Positions 1 through 8,437 are shown, numbered from the stretch's first letter. The stretch: 64,000 nt of DNA from Clostridia bacterium (GCA_017447185.1 JAFSOC010000018.1:1-64000); one strand, 5' to 3'. Notes: a model not told the origin generated them from the letters alone. Numbers and translations: made by a program.

Positions 1-2178
1 GGTGTACTGCCCCACGTTCATGTAGGGATATCCGGCGGGATGCACGCTGGGGGTGCCCTTCATGGGATAGCCCAGGTTGATGGCGCTCCGGGTCACGACG
101 CCGTCCTCCAGGTCCAGGAACCGGATCACGCCGTCCACGCCGGCGATGATGACTTCCCGCAGGGCGCTCTTGACCCGCTTTTCCTCGTCGATGTTCGCGC
201 CCTCGCGCACCTGGGTGCTCCATTTCACGATGGCCGGCTGGCCCGTCCATTCATATCCGTAGTAAGTCACGCCCGCGCCCTTGGCACTGCCGGCTTCCAC
301 CTGCCACAGCTGCTCCAGGACCGTGGGGTTCGTAACCTCGCCCACCGCGGCGTTCTGCCGGAAGGCGGTGCCCCGGAAGGTCAGCACGCCAATCTTCCGC
401 GCGGTGTATTCGTCCCCCGCCGGCATATGGATCACGGCCTTTGCCGCCCGTGTATACTGTTTTACTTTCTTCGATCCGTCATAGACGGTGGTGGTGGTGA
501 TCAGCGAAGGATCCGCACTCACATCCGCTTCCGCCACCAGCGGCGGCACCGCTGTCGGTGTGGCGGTGGGTTCCGGCGTTTCTTCCTCCCCGGGTTCCAC
601 TGCCGGCGGCGTCACTTCCGCGGCTTCCGCCCGGTATTCCGCATTGCCTTCCGGATCCTCTTCCGCGGGTTCCGCGGGCTCCACGGGCTCTTCCCCGTCC
701 CCGGCGGGTTCCGCGGGTTCCTCCCCGTCTTCCGCCGGCTCCGCGGGTTCGTCCTCAATCTCCGCGTCCATGGCCGATCCTTCATCCGGCGGCAGGTCGA
801 TCACTTCTTCATCCCCGATGTCCCCGCTCTCATCCGGGTTCACCGGAGCCACGTCTTCAATATCCGCGTTCGCTGTGTTCGCCGGCGTTTCCGTCACCAC
901 GGCCGCTGCCGGCGCGGTGGTCACGTCCGTGGCCGTCAGCGGCGGCGCGATGCCCAGCGTGGCGGAATAGTCGGTCTCCGTCCATTCCTCCTGCCCGGCG
1001 CCCTTCGCCTGCAGCCGCACCACGCCTTCATACCCGTCCCGCACGTGCATCGTCAGGGTAAACAGGTTGTTGTCCGTATTCTCCACGCGGGTCAGCTCCG
1101 CGTCCACCTGCAGGTTGTCCTCGTCCACCAGCCGCAGGTCGTCCGTCCCGCTGCTGGTAGTGACCGTGATAATCACATCCGCCGGGGCGGTCACTTTCTC
1201 GTTGCCCTTCACGGAGAAGGCGTCGATCCGCGGCGGCTCCGCCTTCTGCGGGTTCAGCAGGTTCTGCACCGGGGCGGTCAGGTTCTGTGCGAAGCCTTCC
1301 GCGCTGGTGCGGATGTTGTTGTCCTTCGGCAGGGTCATCACCAGGATCAGGCCCGCGCCCACGAGCAGCAGCAGCGCCGTGAGGATCCACATCACCGGGC
1401 TCTTCTTCGGCGGCCTGGCGGCAGGTTCCTGCTGGGGCATGCGGCTGGCATACCGGGCTTCCGGCATCACGCCGATGCGCCGCGGATCCCGGGATTCCCG
1501 GCTGTAGGGATCCCGCTCGCCGTACGAATCCCGGCCGTATACTTCCCGTCCCCGGGCTTCCCGGCCGTAGGTTTCCCGGCCATAGTCCCGTCCGTAGGTC
1601 TCGCGCCCGTAGGTCTCCCGTCCGGCGCTGCCCCGGCCGTATACTTCCCGGTCTCCCCGGGGTTCCCGTCCGTATTCCTGTGCGTTTCGCAGGTCCTGGA
1701 TATAGTCCTGGGCCGTCCGCGGATGGGGAATGCCCATGCGTCCCGGGGCATAGCCCACCGAGACCCGGCTGTTTCCTTCCGTGCCTTCCGCGCCTTCCGC
1801 GGGCCGCTGCGCAGGGCGCACGGGCCGGCGGGCCTCCGGCATCCGCCGGGGCTCCTGGGGCGGCCGGCGCACCGGCTGCGCCGGGCGCGTGCCCGGCCGT
1901 CTCGCCGCGATAGCGTTCACCGCACCATAGGGGGAGGCGTTCATCCGCCGCGCTTCCGGGGGTACCCGGCTGTCCGCGGCCTGGACCACCGGCTCTTCCG
2001 GCGCCGCCGCTTCCGTCTCGGGAGTCACTTTTTCAACAATCTCGGTGGGCTGGCTGTCCAGCTCCGCCTCTTCATTCACTTTTTCCACGATCTCCGTGGG
2101 CTGGTTATCCATCTCCGCTTCCGTTTCGCGATAAATTTCGCTCCGCCGGCGGGGCCGGATGTTCTGTTCATTATCCAA
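1..2178 (-). CDS. Membrane-anchored PQQ-like beta-propeller protein (3' end outside window)
   Basis: An open frame of 726 codons runs without a stop from the window edge to a TTG start at 2178, preceded by AAAGGAGA. The first in-frame ATG lies about 20 codons later. Residues 1-260 are hydrophilic and probably cytoplasmic, rich in Pro, Arg and Glu, with tandem YGRE/YGRD units around residues 170-225. One membrane helix follows (about 262-283, ILTALLLLVGAGL), then a Thr/Pro/Glu-rich external stretch. From about residue 600 the sequence looks like the start of a PQQ-like propeller (IGVLTFRGTAFRQN, VIIAGVDGVIRFLDLEDG). The fold call is inference from these motifs; function is unknown. The long plus-strand frame over this region is a high-GC shadow. 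Confidence 0.75.
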   Translation of the reverse strand, partial: MDNEQNIRPRRRSEIYRETEAEMDNQPTEIVEKVNEEAELDSQPTEIVEKVTPETEAAAPEEPVVQAADSRVPPEARRMNASPYGAVNAIAARRPGTRPAQPVRRPPQEPRRMPEARRPVRPAQRPAEGAEGTEGNSRVSVGYAPGRMGIPHPRTAQDYIQDLRNAQEYGREPRGDREVYGRGSAGRETYGRETYGRDYGRETYGREARGREVYGRDSYGERDPYSRESRDPRRIGVMPEARYASRMPQQEPAARPPKKSPVMWILTALLLLVGAGLILVMTLPKDNNIRTSAEGFAQNLTAPVQNLLNPQKAEPPRIDAFSVKGNEKVTAPADVIITVTTSSGTDDLRLVDEDNLQVDAELTRVENTDNNLFTLTMHVRDGYEGVVRLQAKGAGQEEWTETDYSATLGIAPPLTATDVTTAPAAAVVTETPANTANADIEDVAPVNPDESGDIGDEEVIDLPPDEGSAMDAEIEDEPAEPAEDGEEPAEPAGDGEEPVEPAEPAEEDPEGNAEYRAEAAEVTPPAVEPGEEETPEPTATPTAVPPLVAEADVSADPSLITTTTVYDGSKKVKQYTRAAKAVIHMPAGDEYTARKIGVLTFRGTAFRQNAAVGEVTNPTVLEQLWQVEAGSAKGAGVTYYGYEWTGQPAIVKWSTQVREGANIDEEKRVKSALREVIIAGVDGVIRFLDLEDGVVTRSAINLGYPMKGTPSVHPAGYPYMNVGQYT

Positions 2179-2224
2179 AACGCTTCGTCTCCTTTGCGTC
2201 GAAAGTGCATACTTTCCCGTTTGT

Positions 2225-2253
2225 ATTATACCGGAAATTTCCGTCTTTCTCAA
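2225..2253 (-). promoter_or_regulatory. Sigma-A promoter of the beta-propeller gene, with palindrome in spacer
   Basis: On the minus strand TTGAGA and TATAAT are separated by 17 bp. The spacer contains the palindrome GGAAATTTCC (about 2233-2242), which could be an operator. The start codon at 2178 lies about 40 bp downstream. Confidence 0.7.
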
Positions 2254-2267
2254 CCTGCCGGGCGGAT

Positions 2268-2296
2268 TTGCGTTTTTCCCCGCCCCGGCCTATAAT
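2268..2296 (+). promoter_or_regulatory. Sigma-A promoter of the radical SAM gene
   Basis: TTGCGT (2268-2273), a 17 bp spacer and a perfect TATAAT (2291-2296) lie 27 bp before the start codon. The promoter is divergent from the one for the beta-propeller gene. Confidence 0.65.
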
Positions 2297-2323
2297 GAGC
2301 CATCTGAATGTGGGAGGAACCCG

Positions 2324-3196
2324 ATGATCTGCACGCTTTGTCCCCGGAGGTGCCGCGCCGACCGCGCGAAGGCTCCGGGTTTCTGCGGCCTGGGGGAGGA
2401 AATGCGCATCGCCCGGGTCGCGCCGCACCTGTGGGAGGAGCCGCCCATCTCCGGATCCAGGGGCACCGGCGCGGTCTTCTTTTCCGGCTGCACCCTCCGC
2501 TGCGTCTATTGCCAGAACGGGGAAATCTCCCATACCGGCCTCGGCGAGGCTTTCACTCCCGAAAAGTTGGCAGACGCCCTCAGGCGGCTCGTCGACCGGG
2601 GCATGCAGACCGTCTCCTTCATCACCGGAACGCCCTTTGTCCCGCAGATCCTGGAGACCCTCTCCCTCTTTCGCCCAAGCGTTCCCGTCGTGTGGAATAC
2701 CTCCGGTTATGAAACGGTGGAAACCCTCCGTCTGTTGCAGGGCGCCGTGGATGTGTACCTGCCGGACCTGAAGCATTTCTCCGCCCGCATGGGGCAGCTC
2801 TGTGCCAAAGCCCCGGATTATTTCCAGGTTGCCTCGGAGGCAATAAAAGAGATGTGCCGCCAGACCGGGCCCAATGAATATGCGGAGGACGGCATCATGA
2901 AAAAAGGCGTCCTCATCCGCCACCTGATCCTCCCCGGCCTCACCGGCGAAAGCATGAAGCTCCTCACCTGGGTGAAGGACACCCTGCCGGAGGGAACGCC
3001 CGTCAGCCTCATGCGCCAGTATATCCCCTGCAACGGCGTGTCCGTCCCGGGACTCAACCGGCGGATCACGGAGAAGGAATACACCCGGGTCCGGGACCAT
3101 ATGCTGGCCCTGGGACTTCCCGGTTTCCTCCAGGAGCCGGACTCCGCCGACCGGGATTTTATTCCGGTTTTCAATCAGCCGGAAAGCTTTGTGTGA
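2324..3196 (+). CDS. Radical SAM protein, PflA/PflX-like (COG1313 type)
   Basis: The 290-residue product begins at ATG 2324 after GGGAGG. The radical SAM signature CxxxCxxC is C56, C60, C63 (GCTLRCVYCQN), which would hold the 4Fe-4S cluster that cleaves S-adenosylmethionine. The N-terminus has further cysteines at 3, 6, 10 and 21, as in the PflX-type uncharacterised Fe-S proteins, and these may hold a second metal site. The family resembles pyruvate formate-lyase activases, but no glycyl-radical enzyme lies nearby, so the substrate is unknown. It is a single gene between its own promoter and a terminator that begins seven bases after its stop. Confidence 0.85.
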   Translation: MICTLCPRRCRADRAKAPGFCGLGEEMRIARVAPHLWEEPPISGSRGTGAVFFSGCTLRCVYCQNGEISHTGLGEAFTPEKLADALRRLVDRGMQTVSFITGTPFVPQILETLSLFRPSVPVVWNTSGYETVETLRLLQGAVDVYLPDLKHFSARMGQLCAKAPDYFQVASEAIKEMCRQTGPNEYAEDGIMKKGVLIRHLILPGLTGESMKLLTWVKDTLPEGTPVSLMRQYIPCNGVSVPGLNRRITEKEYTRVRDHMLALGLPGFLQEPDSADRDFIPVFNQPESFV

Positions 3197-3202
3197 ATAA
3201 AG

Positions 3203-3229
3203 AAAAAAACCGGATCACTCCGGTTTTTT
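3203..3229. terminator. Bidirectional rho-independent terminator
   Basis: A run of A, the stem ACCGGA/TCCGGT with a four-base loop, and a run of T form a terminator readable on both strands. It ends the radical SAM gene on plus. On minus, its stem overlaps the stop codon of the acyltransferase-like gene. Confidence 0.85.
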
Positions 3230-4108
3230 GATTTTTGGTACGTGGTATTCCAGGCCCTCGTCGAAGCAGACCTGCTCCGGCGGGTTTTCCAGCTCCTCCG
3301 GGTTCTCCATGAACCGCATCACGTCTGCGAAAAACGCGCCGTAGTGCGCTCCCGAGCACACCCGCTCGTCCGCCGTCAGCCCCAGGGGCATCCAGCGGCG
3401 CATCCGGGTCCTTCCCTCCGCGTCCACGAAGGCTTTCTTCTGCACGCCGCCCATGCCGATGAACAGGCTCACGTCGCCGAAGTTGTAGATATGGTGCAGC
3501 GGCGCCGGCAGGCCGACGGATCCGTTGTTGGTGATGAACATCCCGCTGTAGAAGGGCAGTTCACGCATCAGGATCCCCGGGGCCAGGCCGTAGCGGTCCA
3601 GCAGCTTCACCAGCGCCACCAGGAACGTGGCCACGCCGGGAATCTTCAGCACCAGGCTCGCCAGCTTGATCACGAAGTCCCCGTCCTCCGTCGCCCGGGC
3701 ATTGGCCACCGCGGCGTTCATCCGGTCCCGCACGTCGAACAAGGTGTCCGTCAGGTCAAACAGGATCCGCACCGTGGTTTCGTGGCTGTCCGTGTTCTGG
3801 GGATCCTTCAGCACCGCGTAGCTCACGGAGCAGTTGTTCCGTGCGTAGTACTGCTTGTTGAAGATGAACCGGTTCACTTCCGGGTGCTGGCTGATCGCCC
3901 GCACATAGGCGGCCACGAAGATCTGCATGAAGGTGAGCTTCTCGCCTTCCTTGCTCTTCTGCACGATGTACCGCGTCAGCTTTTCATAGTCTATGTCGTG
4001 CTGCAGGAATACCTGCGCGTCGCACCGCATGGGCATCAGGTACGGGGTGATGCGGATGATGGGATCCACGTTCTTCAGGCGTCTTCCGTCCGGCCGGTAT
4101 CCAAACAT
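3215..4108 (-). CDS. 2-oxoacid dehydrogenase E2-like acyltransferase-fold protein with altered active site
   Basis: The 297-residue protein resembles the CoA-dependent acyltransferase (E2/chloramphenicol acetyltransferase) catalytic domain across its length. It has no lipoyl or subunit-binding domain. The family active-site motif HRxxxDG is read here as DERVCSG (residues 247-253): Glu248 replaces the catalytic His and Ser252 the Asp. Either the protein acts differently or it binds acyl-CoA without classic transfer. ATG at 4108 follows GGGGGG. It is the last gene of a minus-strand run after divIVA, separated by a strong hairpin. The call is firm for fold and weak for function. Confidence 0.65.
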   Translation of the reverse strand: MFGYRPDGRRLKNVDPIIRITPYLMPMRCDAQVFLQHDIDYEKLTRYIVQKSKEGEKLTFMQIFVAAYVRAISQHPEVNRFIFNKQYYARNNCSVSYAVLKDPQNTDSHETTVRILFDLTDTLFDVRDRMNAAVANARATEDGDFVIKLASLVLKIPGVATFLVALVKLLDRYGLAPGILMRELPFYSGMFITNNGSVGLPAPLHHIYNFGDVSLFIGMGGVQKKAFVDAEGRTRMRRWMPLGLTADERVCSGAHYGAFFADVMRFMENPEELENPPEQVCFDEGLEYHVPKIKKPE

Positions 4109-4193
4109 TTCACATGCCCCCCGATTGCGTTGCGATCGCCGTTACCAATCCTTGCGTCACCTTCGGCTCGCAACGATTGACGGCTGTAGCATG

Positions 4194-4229
4194 GGACGTG
4201 TTACCCAAATCAGAGATTTGGACACGTCC
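4194..4229. terminator. Long hairpin just after the divIVA stop
   Basis: GGACGTGT pairs with ACACGTCC and CCAAATC with GATTTGG, giving 15 paired bases with a three-base bulge and a three-base loop. It starts four bases downstream of the divIVA stop (minus strand). There is no T-run, so it could be a processing or stability hairpin, or part of a mobile repeat, rather than a true terminator. Confidence 0.5.
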
Positions 4230-4232
4230 GCA

Positions 4233-4706
4233 TCAAAACAAGTCAGTCGCCTTATCCAAGGCTTCCTGCTGCGCCTGCAGCAGCGCCTCGAAGGACGCCC
4301 GGTAGTCCGCCGCCGTCTGCTTCAGCGCGGCCACTTCCTTTTCCAGCCGCGTCCGCTCCTCCATCAGGCCGTCCAGGCGCTCGGAGGCTTCGGTCTCGGC
4401 CTTGGCGCGGATCGCTTCCGCGTCTTCCTTGGCCTTGCGCAGGGTTTCTTCCTTCACCTGCACCGCCAGGGCCAGCACTTCCCGGAAGCTTTCCTCGCTC
4501 TGGGCGCTGACGCCGCTCGCCGGTTCCGGATTGGAGGCCGGACGGACCACGGTCGTCTTCTGCTTCAGGTCCATGATCTCGTTTTCCAGCCGCTCGATCT
4601 CGTCGCAGATGTCATCGAGGAAATCGTCCACTTCCTTCTGGTTATATCCCTTGGTCGCGAAGGAAAATTCCTTGCTGGAGATGTCTTCCACCGTAATTCT
4701 GGGCAT
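4233..4706 (-). CDS. divIVA: DivIVA domain cell-division/polarity protein
   Basis: The 157-residue protein starts with the DivIVA membrane-binding motif: TVEDISSKEFSFATKGYNQ, then EVDDFLDDICDEIERLENEI. A short linker (about 50-70) leads to a long coiled coil (about 75-150). DivIVA binds negatively curved membrane at division sites and poles and recruits partners. ATG at 4706 has AAAGGAGA upstream. It lies directly downstream of sepF, the common Firmicute division-cluster order. It is slightly shorter than the B. subtilis protein. Confidence 0.9.
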   Translation of the reverse strand: MPRITVEDISSKEFSFATKGYNQKEVDDFLDDICDEIERLENEIMDLKQKTTVVRPASNPEPASGVSAQSEESFREVLALAVQVKEETLRKAKEDAEAIRAKAETEASERLDGLMEERTRLEKEVAALKQTAADYRASFEALLQAQQEALDKATDLF

Positions 4707-4748
4707 CGTGTCCGTCTCCTTTCACTTGCGCTTTTTCAGTCGTTTAGC

Positions 4749-5774
4749 TTAATACCCGTATCCGCCGAAGCTGCTGTAGCTTCCGGCCGCCGCCGGCATG
4801 GTGCCGGTGTAGGGATTGTAGTTGTCCATCTGGCCGTTCATGGCCGCGGTCCAGTTCTCCGCGTTCCGGCCGCTGCGGCGCTCCCGCTGCCGCGGGGGCT
4901 CCTGCTGAACCGGCTGCACCGGCACCGTGTACACCGGCGGGGTCATGCCGCTCCGGGCGGGCATCTCCTCCGGCAGGATCTTCACGCCGTCGGGGGCGAT
5001 CAGCACCATCCGCGATCCCTGCAGCATCCGTACGTTGCATCCCAGGGTGAAGGCCGCGCCCGCCAGCATGTCCTGGCACCGCATGGCTTCGTTCTCGTTG
5101 GCGATGGCGTCCAGGGAAACGATCAGCGTCTCCCCGTTCTTCATGCACTCAATCGCTTCGTAGCAGCTCTTGAGCCCCGTCATGGTCATGATGTGCTCCA
5201 CATGGTTGAAGGGGGCGGCACCGGCGTCCGGCGCGTATCCCGGCATGTAGGAGATATTGCTGCGGGGCGCGGCTTCTTCCCGCGGGGGGAACCATCCGCG
5301 CTCCGGCCGGGCCGCGGTGGCCGGCGGCTCCTCGGTCCGGATCCGCCCGGTGGGCGCCGGCTGCCAGGAGGGCTCGTAGGAAGTCTGCTGCGGGGCGAAT
5401 CCGGTGGGCGCGTAGCCCGTGTTCGCCTGTCCGTAAGGCTGCTGCTGTCCCCAGGCGGGTTCAGCGGAAAATCCCGGCTGGGTGAAGGGTCCCGGCTGGC
5501 CCCAGGCCGTCTGGCCGTAGGGTGCCTGGTTGTAGCTGTCCATGCCGTAGGCATCCCCCGGAGGGTTCATGCCCGTGAATCCGGTGTGGATATAGGTCAG
5601 AGGCTGCTGCTGTTGCTGCTGCTGTTGTTCTTCCTGGCCCATGATCTCCGCCTGGGTCTTCTTGCGGATGGGACGGTAGCAGCTGGTTCCCCCGTCGGGC
5701 CGGCGGTTGCCGGTATTGTCTGCCCCGCGGGAAAAGCCCTGCAGCAGTTTATTTTTCAGGTCATTCAGCCTCAT
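4749..5774 (-). CDS. sepF: SepF-type cell-division protein with long Gln/Gly/Pro-rich linker
   Basis: The N-terminus MRLNDLKNKLLQGF fits the amphipathic membrane-binding helix of SepF. The SepF domain lies near residues 185-270 (ETLIVSLDAIANENEAMRC, RMVLIAPDGVKILPEE). SepF links FtsZ filaments to the membrane. Here the protein is 341 residues, about twice the usual size. A linker with an eight-Gln run and many Tyr/Gly/Pro/Gln residues (about 50-180), and a disordered C-terminal tail ending in GGYGY, account for the extra length. ATG 5774 follows GGAGAG. Position between the HlyD-like gene and divIVA supports the assignment. Confidence 0.85.
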   Translation of the reverse strand: MRLNDLKNKLLQGFSRGADNTGNRRPDGGTSCYRPIRKKTQAEIMGQEEQQQQQQQQPLTYIHTGFTGMNPPGDAYGMDSYNQAPYGQTAWGQPGPFTQPGFSAEPAWGQQQPYGQANTGYAPTGFAPQQTSYEPSWQPAPTGRIRTEEPPATAARPERGWFPPREEAAPRSNISYMPGYAPDAGAAPFNHVEHIMTMTGLKSCYEAIECMKNGETLIVSLDAIANENEAMRCQDMLAGAAFTLGCNVRMLQGSRMVLIAPDGVKILPEEMPARSGMTPPVYTVPVQPVQQEPPRQRERRSGRNAENWTAAMNGQMDNYNPYTGTMPAAAGSYSSFGGYGY

Positions 5775-5810
5775 GGAATATTCTCTCCTTAAGTGTGGGT
5801 ATTTCGCTTC

Positions 5811-7055
5811 TCAGAACAGCCGTACGGTTTCGCCCTCGTACAGCACGCCCTGCTGGATCGGGGCGATAAACACGTTGCCGTCCCGCCGCTCCAGGATGTT
5901 CACCGGGATGAAGTACTGGTAGTCGCCGTCCACCACCACCACGCCCGGCATGTTGTCCTGGGTGTAGATGGCCCGGGCCGGCACCGTCAGGCTGGCCACG
6001 CTGTCCCCCAGCACGCCCGTGCAGCTGCGCACGTAGAGGACGGGTTCCACATCGTTTTCCACCATCAGCATGACTTCCAGCTCGCCCCCGGTCCGGGTGA
6101 ATCCGAGGACCGTGGCCTTCACTGTGGTATCGGTGAAATTCTCCAGCTTCAGGTCGTATACCGCGCCTTCCACCGGGTTCCAGTTGCTGTCCCGGATCAG
6201 CATCAGCACGATCCACCGGCCGTTCTTGATCAGGCGGTAGATGGTGGTCCGGCCTTTCGACAGCGTGTCGTCCTTTGTGGGCTTCTGGCCGTTGATCATG
6301 GCCCGCACCTGCGCCGGGGTGAACTCTTCGTAGTTCTCCATCGTCAGCCCGTATTCATATCCGTCGGAATAGAAGCTGACCACGGCCTTGTCCATGGAGG
6401 ATACGTACTGTTTCGTCCAGCTGCTGATCCGCTGCAGCTGGCTCTGTTCGTCGTCGTACAGGCGGATCATCCGCTGGTCGTCGGAATATTTCTCCCGCAG
6501 GTAGGTCTGCCGCGCGTCAATGGAGGTGGTCAGCAGCTTTTCCTGGTTGGCCATGTTGCCCCGGGCGCCGCTGATAATCTCCCGCACTTCCCGGGCCCGC
6601 GTCATGACCTCGGATTCCAGCTTTTCCATCTGGCTGTCCATCTTCACTTCGGACTTCAGCAGCTTCATCTGGTATTCCTTGATCTGGTCCCGGTATTCCT
6701 GCAGCGTGGTCATTTCCTTCGTGGAAAATCCGGAGGAGAATACGTTGCAGATCATGGCGCCCCGGTAGATGCTGGTGCCTTCCTCCGCGATGTATTCGAT
6801 GCTGCTCAGGCCCTCCGCGTCGTAGGGCACTTCATCCCGCACGATCAGGCAGTCCCCCTGGTAGCGGGAACCGATCTGGCTGGCGGTAATCTGCGCGAAT
6901 CGGGCAGGTTCCGGCGTCAGCGTCGTAATCAGGTACCATGCCGCAAATCCCAGCGTCAGCACGATCAGCGCAATCTGCATCACGCTCAGCCTCTTCCGCT
7001 CCTGCGGCGGCTGCGGCGGCGGTGTAATCGGCTGCGGCGGGTTCATCTGATACAC
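5811..7055 (-). CDS. HlyD-family membrane adaptor-like protein of the division cluster
   Basis: The 414-residue product starts at GTG 7055 after GGGGGAGG. Proline-rich residues 1-20 precede one membrane helix (about 25-45). A barrel-sandwich-like half-motif (GDCLIVRDEVPYDAEG), a long coiled coil (about 120-210) and returning beta segments (GAVYDLKLENF, TVPARAIYTQDNMPGVVVV) follow. This is the order of HlyD/RND-type adaptors. In clostridia similar proteins sit beside sepF; no ABC transporter or outer-membrane partner is near. A division-site or envelope role is inference from context. The gene begins the HlyD-like - sepF - divIVA run. Confidence 0.7.
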   Translation of the reverse strand: MYQMNPPQPITPPPQPPQERKRLSVMQIALIVLTLGFAAWYLITTLTPEPARFAQITASQIGSRYQGDCLIVRDEVPYDAEGLSSIEYIAEEGTSIYRGAMICNVFSSGFSTKEMTTLQEYRDQIKEYQMKLLKSEVKMDSQMEKLESEVMTRAREVREIISGARGNMANQEKLLTTSIDARQTYLREKYSDDQRMIRLYDDEQSQLQRISSWTKQYVSSMDKAVVSFYSDGYEYGLTMENYEEFTPAQVRAMINGQKPTKDDTLSKGRTTIYRLIKNGRWIVLMLIRDSNWNPVEGAVYDLKLENFTDTTVKATVLGFTRTGGELEVMLMVENDVEPVLYVRSCTGVLGDSVASLTVPARAIYTQDNMPGVVVVDGDYQYFIPVNILERRDGNVFIAPIQQGVLYEGETVRLF

Positions 7056-7131
7056 GCGGAGCCTCCCCCTTTCCCGGAATTTTTAACAGTTTATGATACC
7101 ATAACTGCCACCGGTTTTGCAAATTCGGGGG

Positions 7132-7950
7132 TTATTCTGTCAGCCACTCCGCCGGCCGCACAACGGCCTGCGCGTGTTCGTTGTCGGTCACCGAGAGGGT
7201 CATCAGGCTCTTTTCGCCGCTGATGCGCTTCTTCTCCGGCGTCACCGTTGCCATGACGAAGGCCATGCCCGCCACCGTCACGTTGAATTCCCGCATCAGC
7301 TCCACCATGCCCTTGGCCGTGCCGCCGCCCTTCAGGAAGTCGTCCACGATCAGGGCCCGCTGGTTTTCCTTCACGGCCCGGCGGCTCAGGCTCATGGTTT
7401 CAATGGAGCCGCTGCCGGATACATAGTTGATGTTCACCGCGGAGCCTTCGTACACTTTGCTCGAGTGCCGCGCGATCACCAGCGGAACGCCCAGGGCGTT
7501 GGAGGTGGCAAAGGCCACCGGGATGCCCTTCGTTTCCATGGTCAGCACGAAGTCCGGCTCCATCTCCGCGTATTCGCTGGCGATGATCTCGCCCATCCGG
7601 TTCACGATGTCGGGAGCCGACAGGATATCGCTGTAGTACAGGAACCCGCCGGGCAGCACCCGCTCCTCGCCGCTGAGCTTCTCGCACAGCTCCAGGATGT
7701 ATTCCCGGGCCTTCTTCCGGCTCACCGCCGGACGGTAGCGCACGCCGCCGGCCGCGCCGGTCACCGTTTCCACCGTACCCAGGTCAAATTCTTCGCAAAC
7801 TTCCCGGAGGAGATCCACATCCTCGCTCATGGTGGACTTCGCGCTCCCGAACAGCTCACAGAAGCTGTTCAAGGTAAAAATCCGGTTGGGCGCGCTGCTC
7901 AGCATTTTCATCATGACGCTCATGCGTTCATTCCGACGGATCCGATCCAT
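7132..7950 (-). CDS. purR: Purine operon repressor PurR
   Basis: The 272-residue protein has an N-terminal winged helix (about 1-75, with FCELFGSAKSTMSEDVDLL) and a C-terminal phosphoribosyltransferase fold. The PRPP loop is LIVDDFLKGGGTAKG (about 200-214). Gram-positive PurR uses this fold to sense PRPP and releases purine operators when PRPP is high. ATG 7950 follows AAGGAGATG. The length matches the B. subtilis-type repressor. About 75 bp separate it from the HlyD-like gene downstream. Confidence 0.92.
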   Translation of the reverse strand: MDRIRRNERMSVMMKMLSSAPNRIFTLNSFCELFGSAKSTMSEDVDLLREVCEEFDLGTVETVTGAAGGVRYRPAVSRKKAREYILELCEKLSGEERVLPGGFLYYSDILSAPDIVNRMGEIIASEYAEMEPDFVLTMETKGIPVAFATSNALGVPLVIARHSSKVYEGSAVNINYVSGSGSIETMSLSRRAVKENQRALIVDDFLKGGGTAKGMVELMREFNVTVAGMAFVMATVTPEKKRISGEKSLMTLSVTDNEHAQAVVRPAEWLTE

Positions 7951-8122
7951 GATTTTTCATCTCCTTGCGGGAAAAGATAACCCCTTCCCCATTCAGCAAT
8001 TTTACCACAAAACACGGACGATGAAAAGATTTTAAACCCAAATAGTTCGTCTTTTTCAAGAAAATTGTACTAAAAAAATTTTAAATGTTTGGATCCACCT
8101 CCCAATTTTCCCCAAAAAGGAG

Positions 8123-8143
8123 CCATAGGAACCGTCCCCATGG
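8123..8143 (+). repeat. REP-like palindrome, copy 1
   Basis: CCAT, the core AGGAACCGTCCCC, then ATGG. The stem extends to GCCAT/ATGGC. It lies between purR and the HPr-like gene in a 250 bp spacer with no other gene. Short CAATTTTCCCC direct repeats lie on both sides. Confidence 0.8.
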
Positions 8144-8156
8144 CACAATTTTCCCC

Positions 8157-8184
8157 AAAAAAAGCGAGCCCGCAGGCTCGCTTT
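8157..8184 (-). terminator. Rho-independent terminator of the HPr-like gene
   Basis: AAAGCGAGCC pairs with GGCTCGCTTT around a four-base loop. On the minus strand the stem is followed by seven T residues. It lies about 20 bp after the HPr-like stop. Confidence 0.85.
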
Positions 8185-8203
8185 ATCCCAACCAACTAAA
8201 ACC

Positions 8204-8437
8204 TCATTCCTCCACCACGAAAGGCTCAATCTCCTTGAGCAGTTCCCCACACTCGTCCCCATAAATATCCAGCGTAATCGGACGGCTCAGATCCAGTGAG
8301 AAGATCCCCAGGATCGATTTCGCGTCCACCACGTGGCGCCCGGCACGCAAATCCATTTCAAACGGATAGCGCGACACAATATTCACGAACTTGTTGACGT
8401 TTTCAACCAGGCTCAGACGAATCATGACGGATTTCAT
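8204..8437 (-). CDS. HPr-family protein lacking the phosphorylated histidine
   Basis: The 77-residue product starts at ATG 8437, eight codons inside the longest frame, because AAAGGAGGT precedes it. The segment AKSILGIFSLDL matches the HPr regulatory-serine helix (Ser46 region), and the open-faced fold length fits. The first loop, which normally reads GIHARPA around His15, reads SLVENVNKFVNIV, so phosphotransfer from enzyme I is not expected. It may be a regulatory HPr relative of the Crh type, which also lacks His15. No PTS genes are close. It has its own terminator. Confidence 0.75.
   Translation of the reverse strand: MKSVMIRLSLVENVNKFVNIVSRYPFEMDLRAGRHVVDAKSILGIFSLDLSRPITLDIYGDECGELLKEIEPFVVEE

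Noticed and set aside
40..2295. Long plus-strand open frame of about 750 codons
   Set aside because: It is antisense to the better-supported minus-strand beta-propeller gene; its Arg/His/Pro-rich translation has no domain and lacks a ribosome site.
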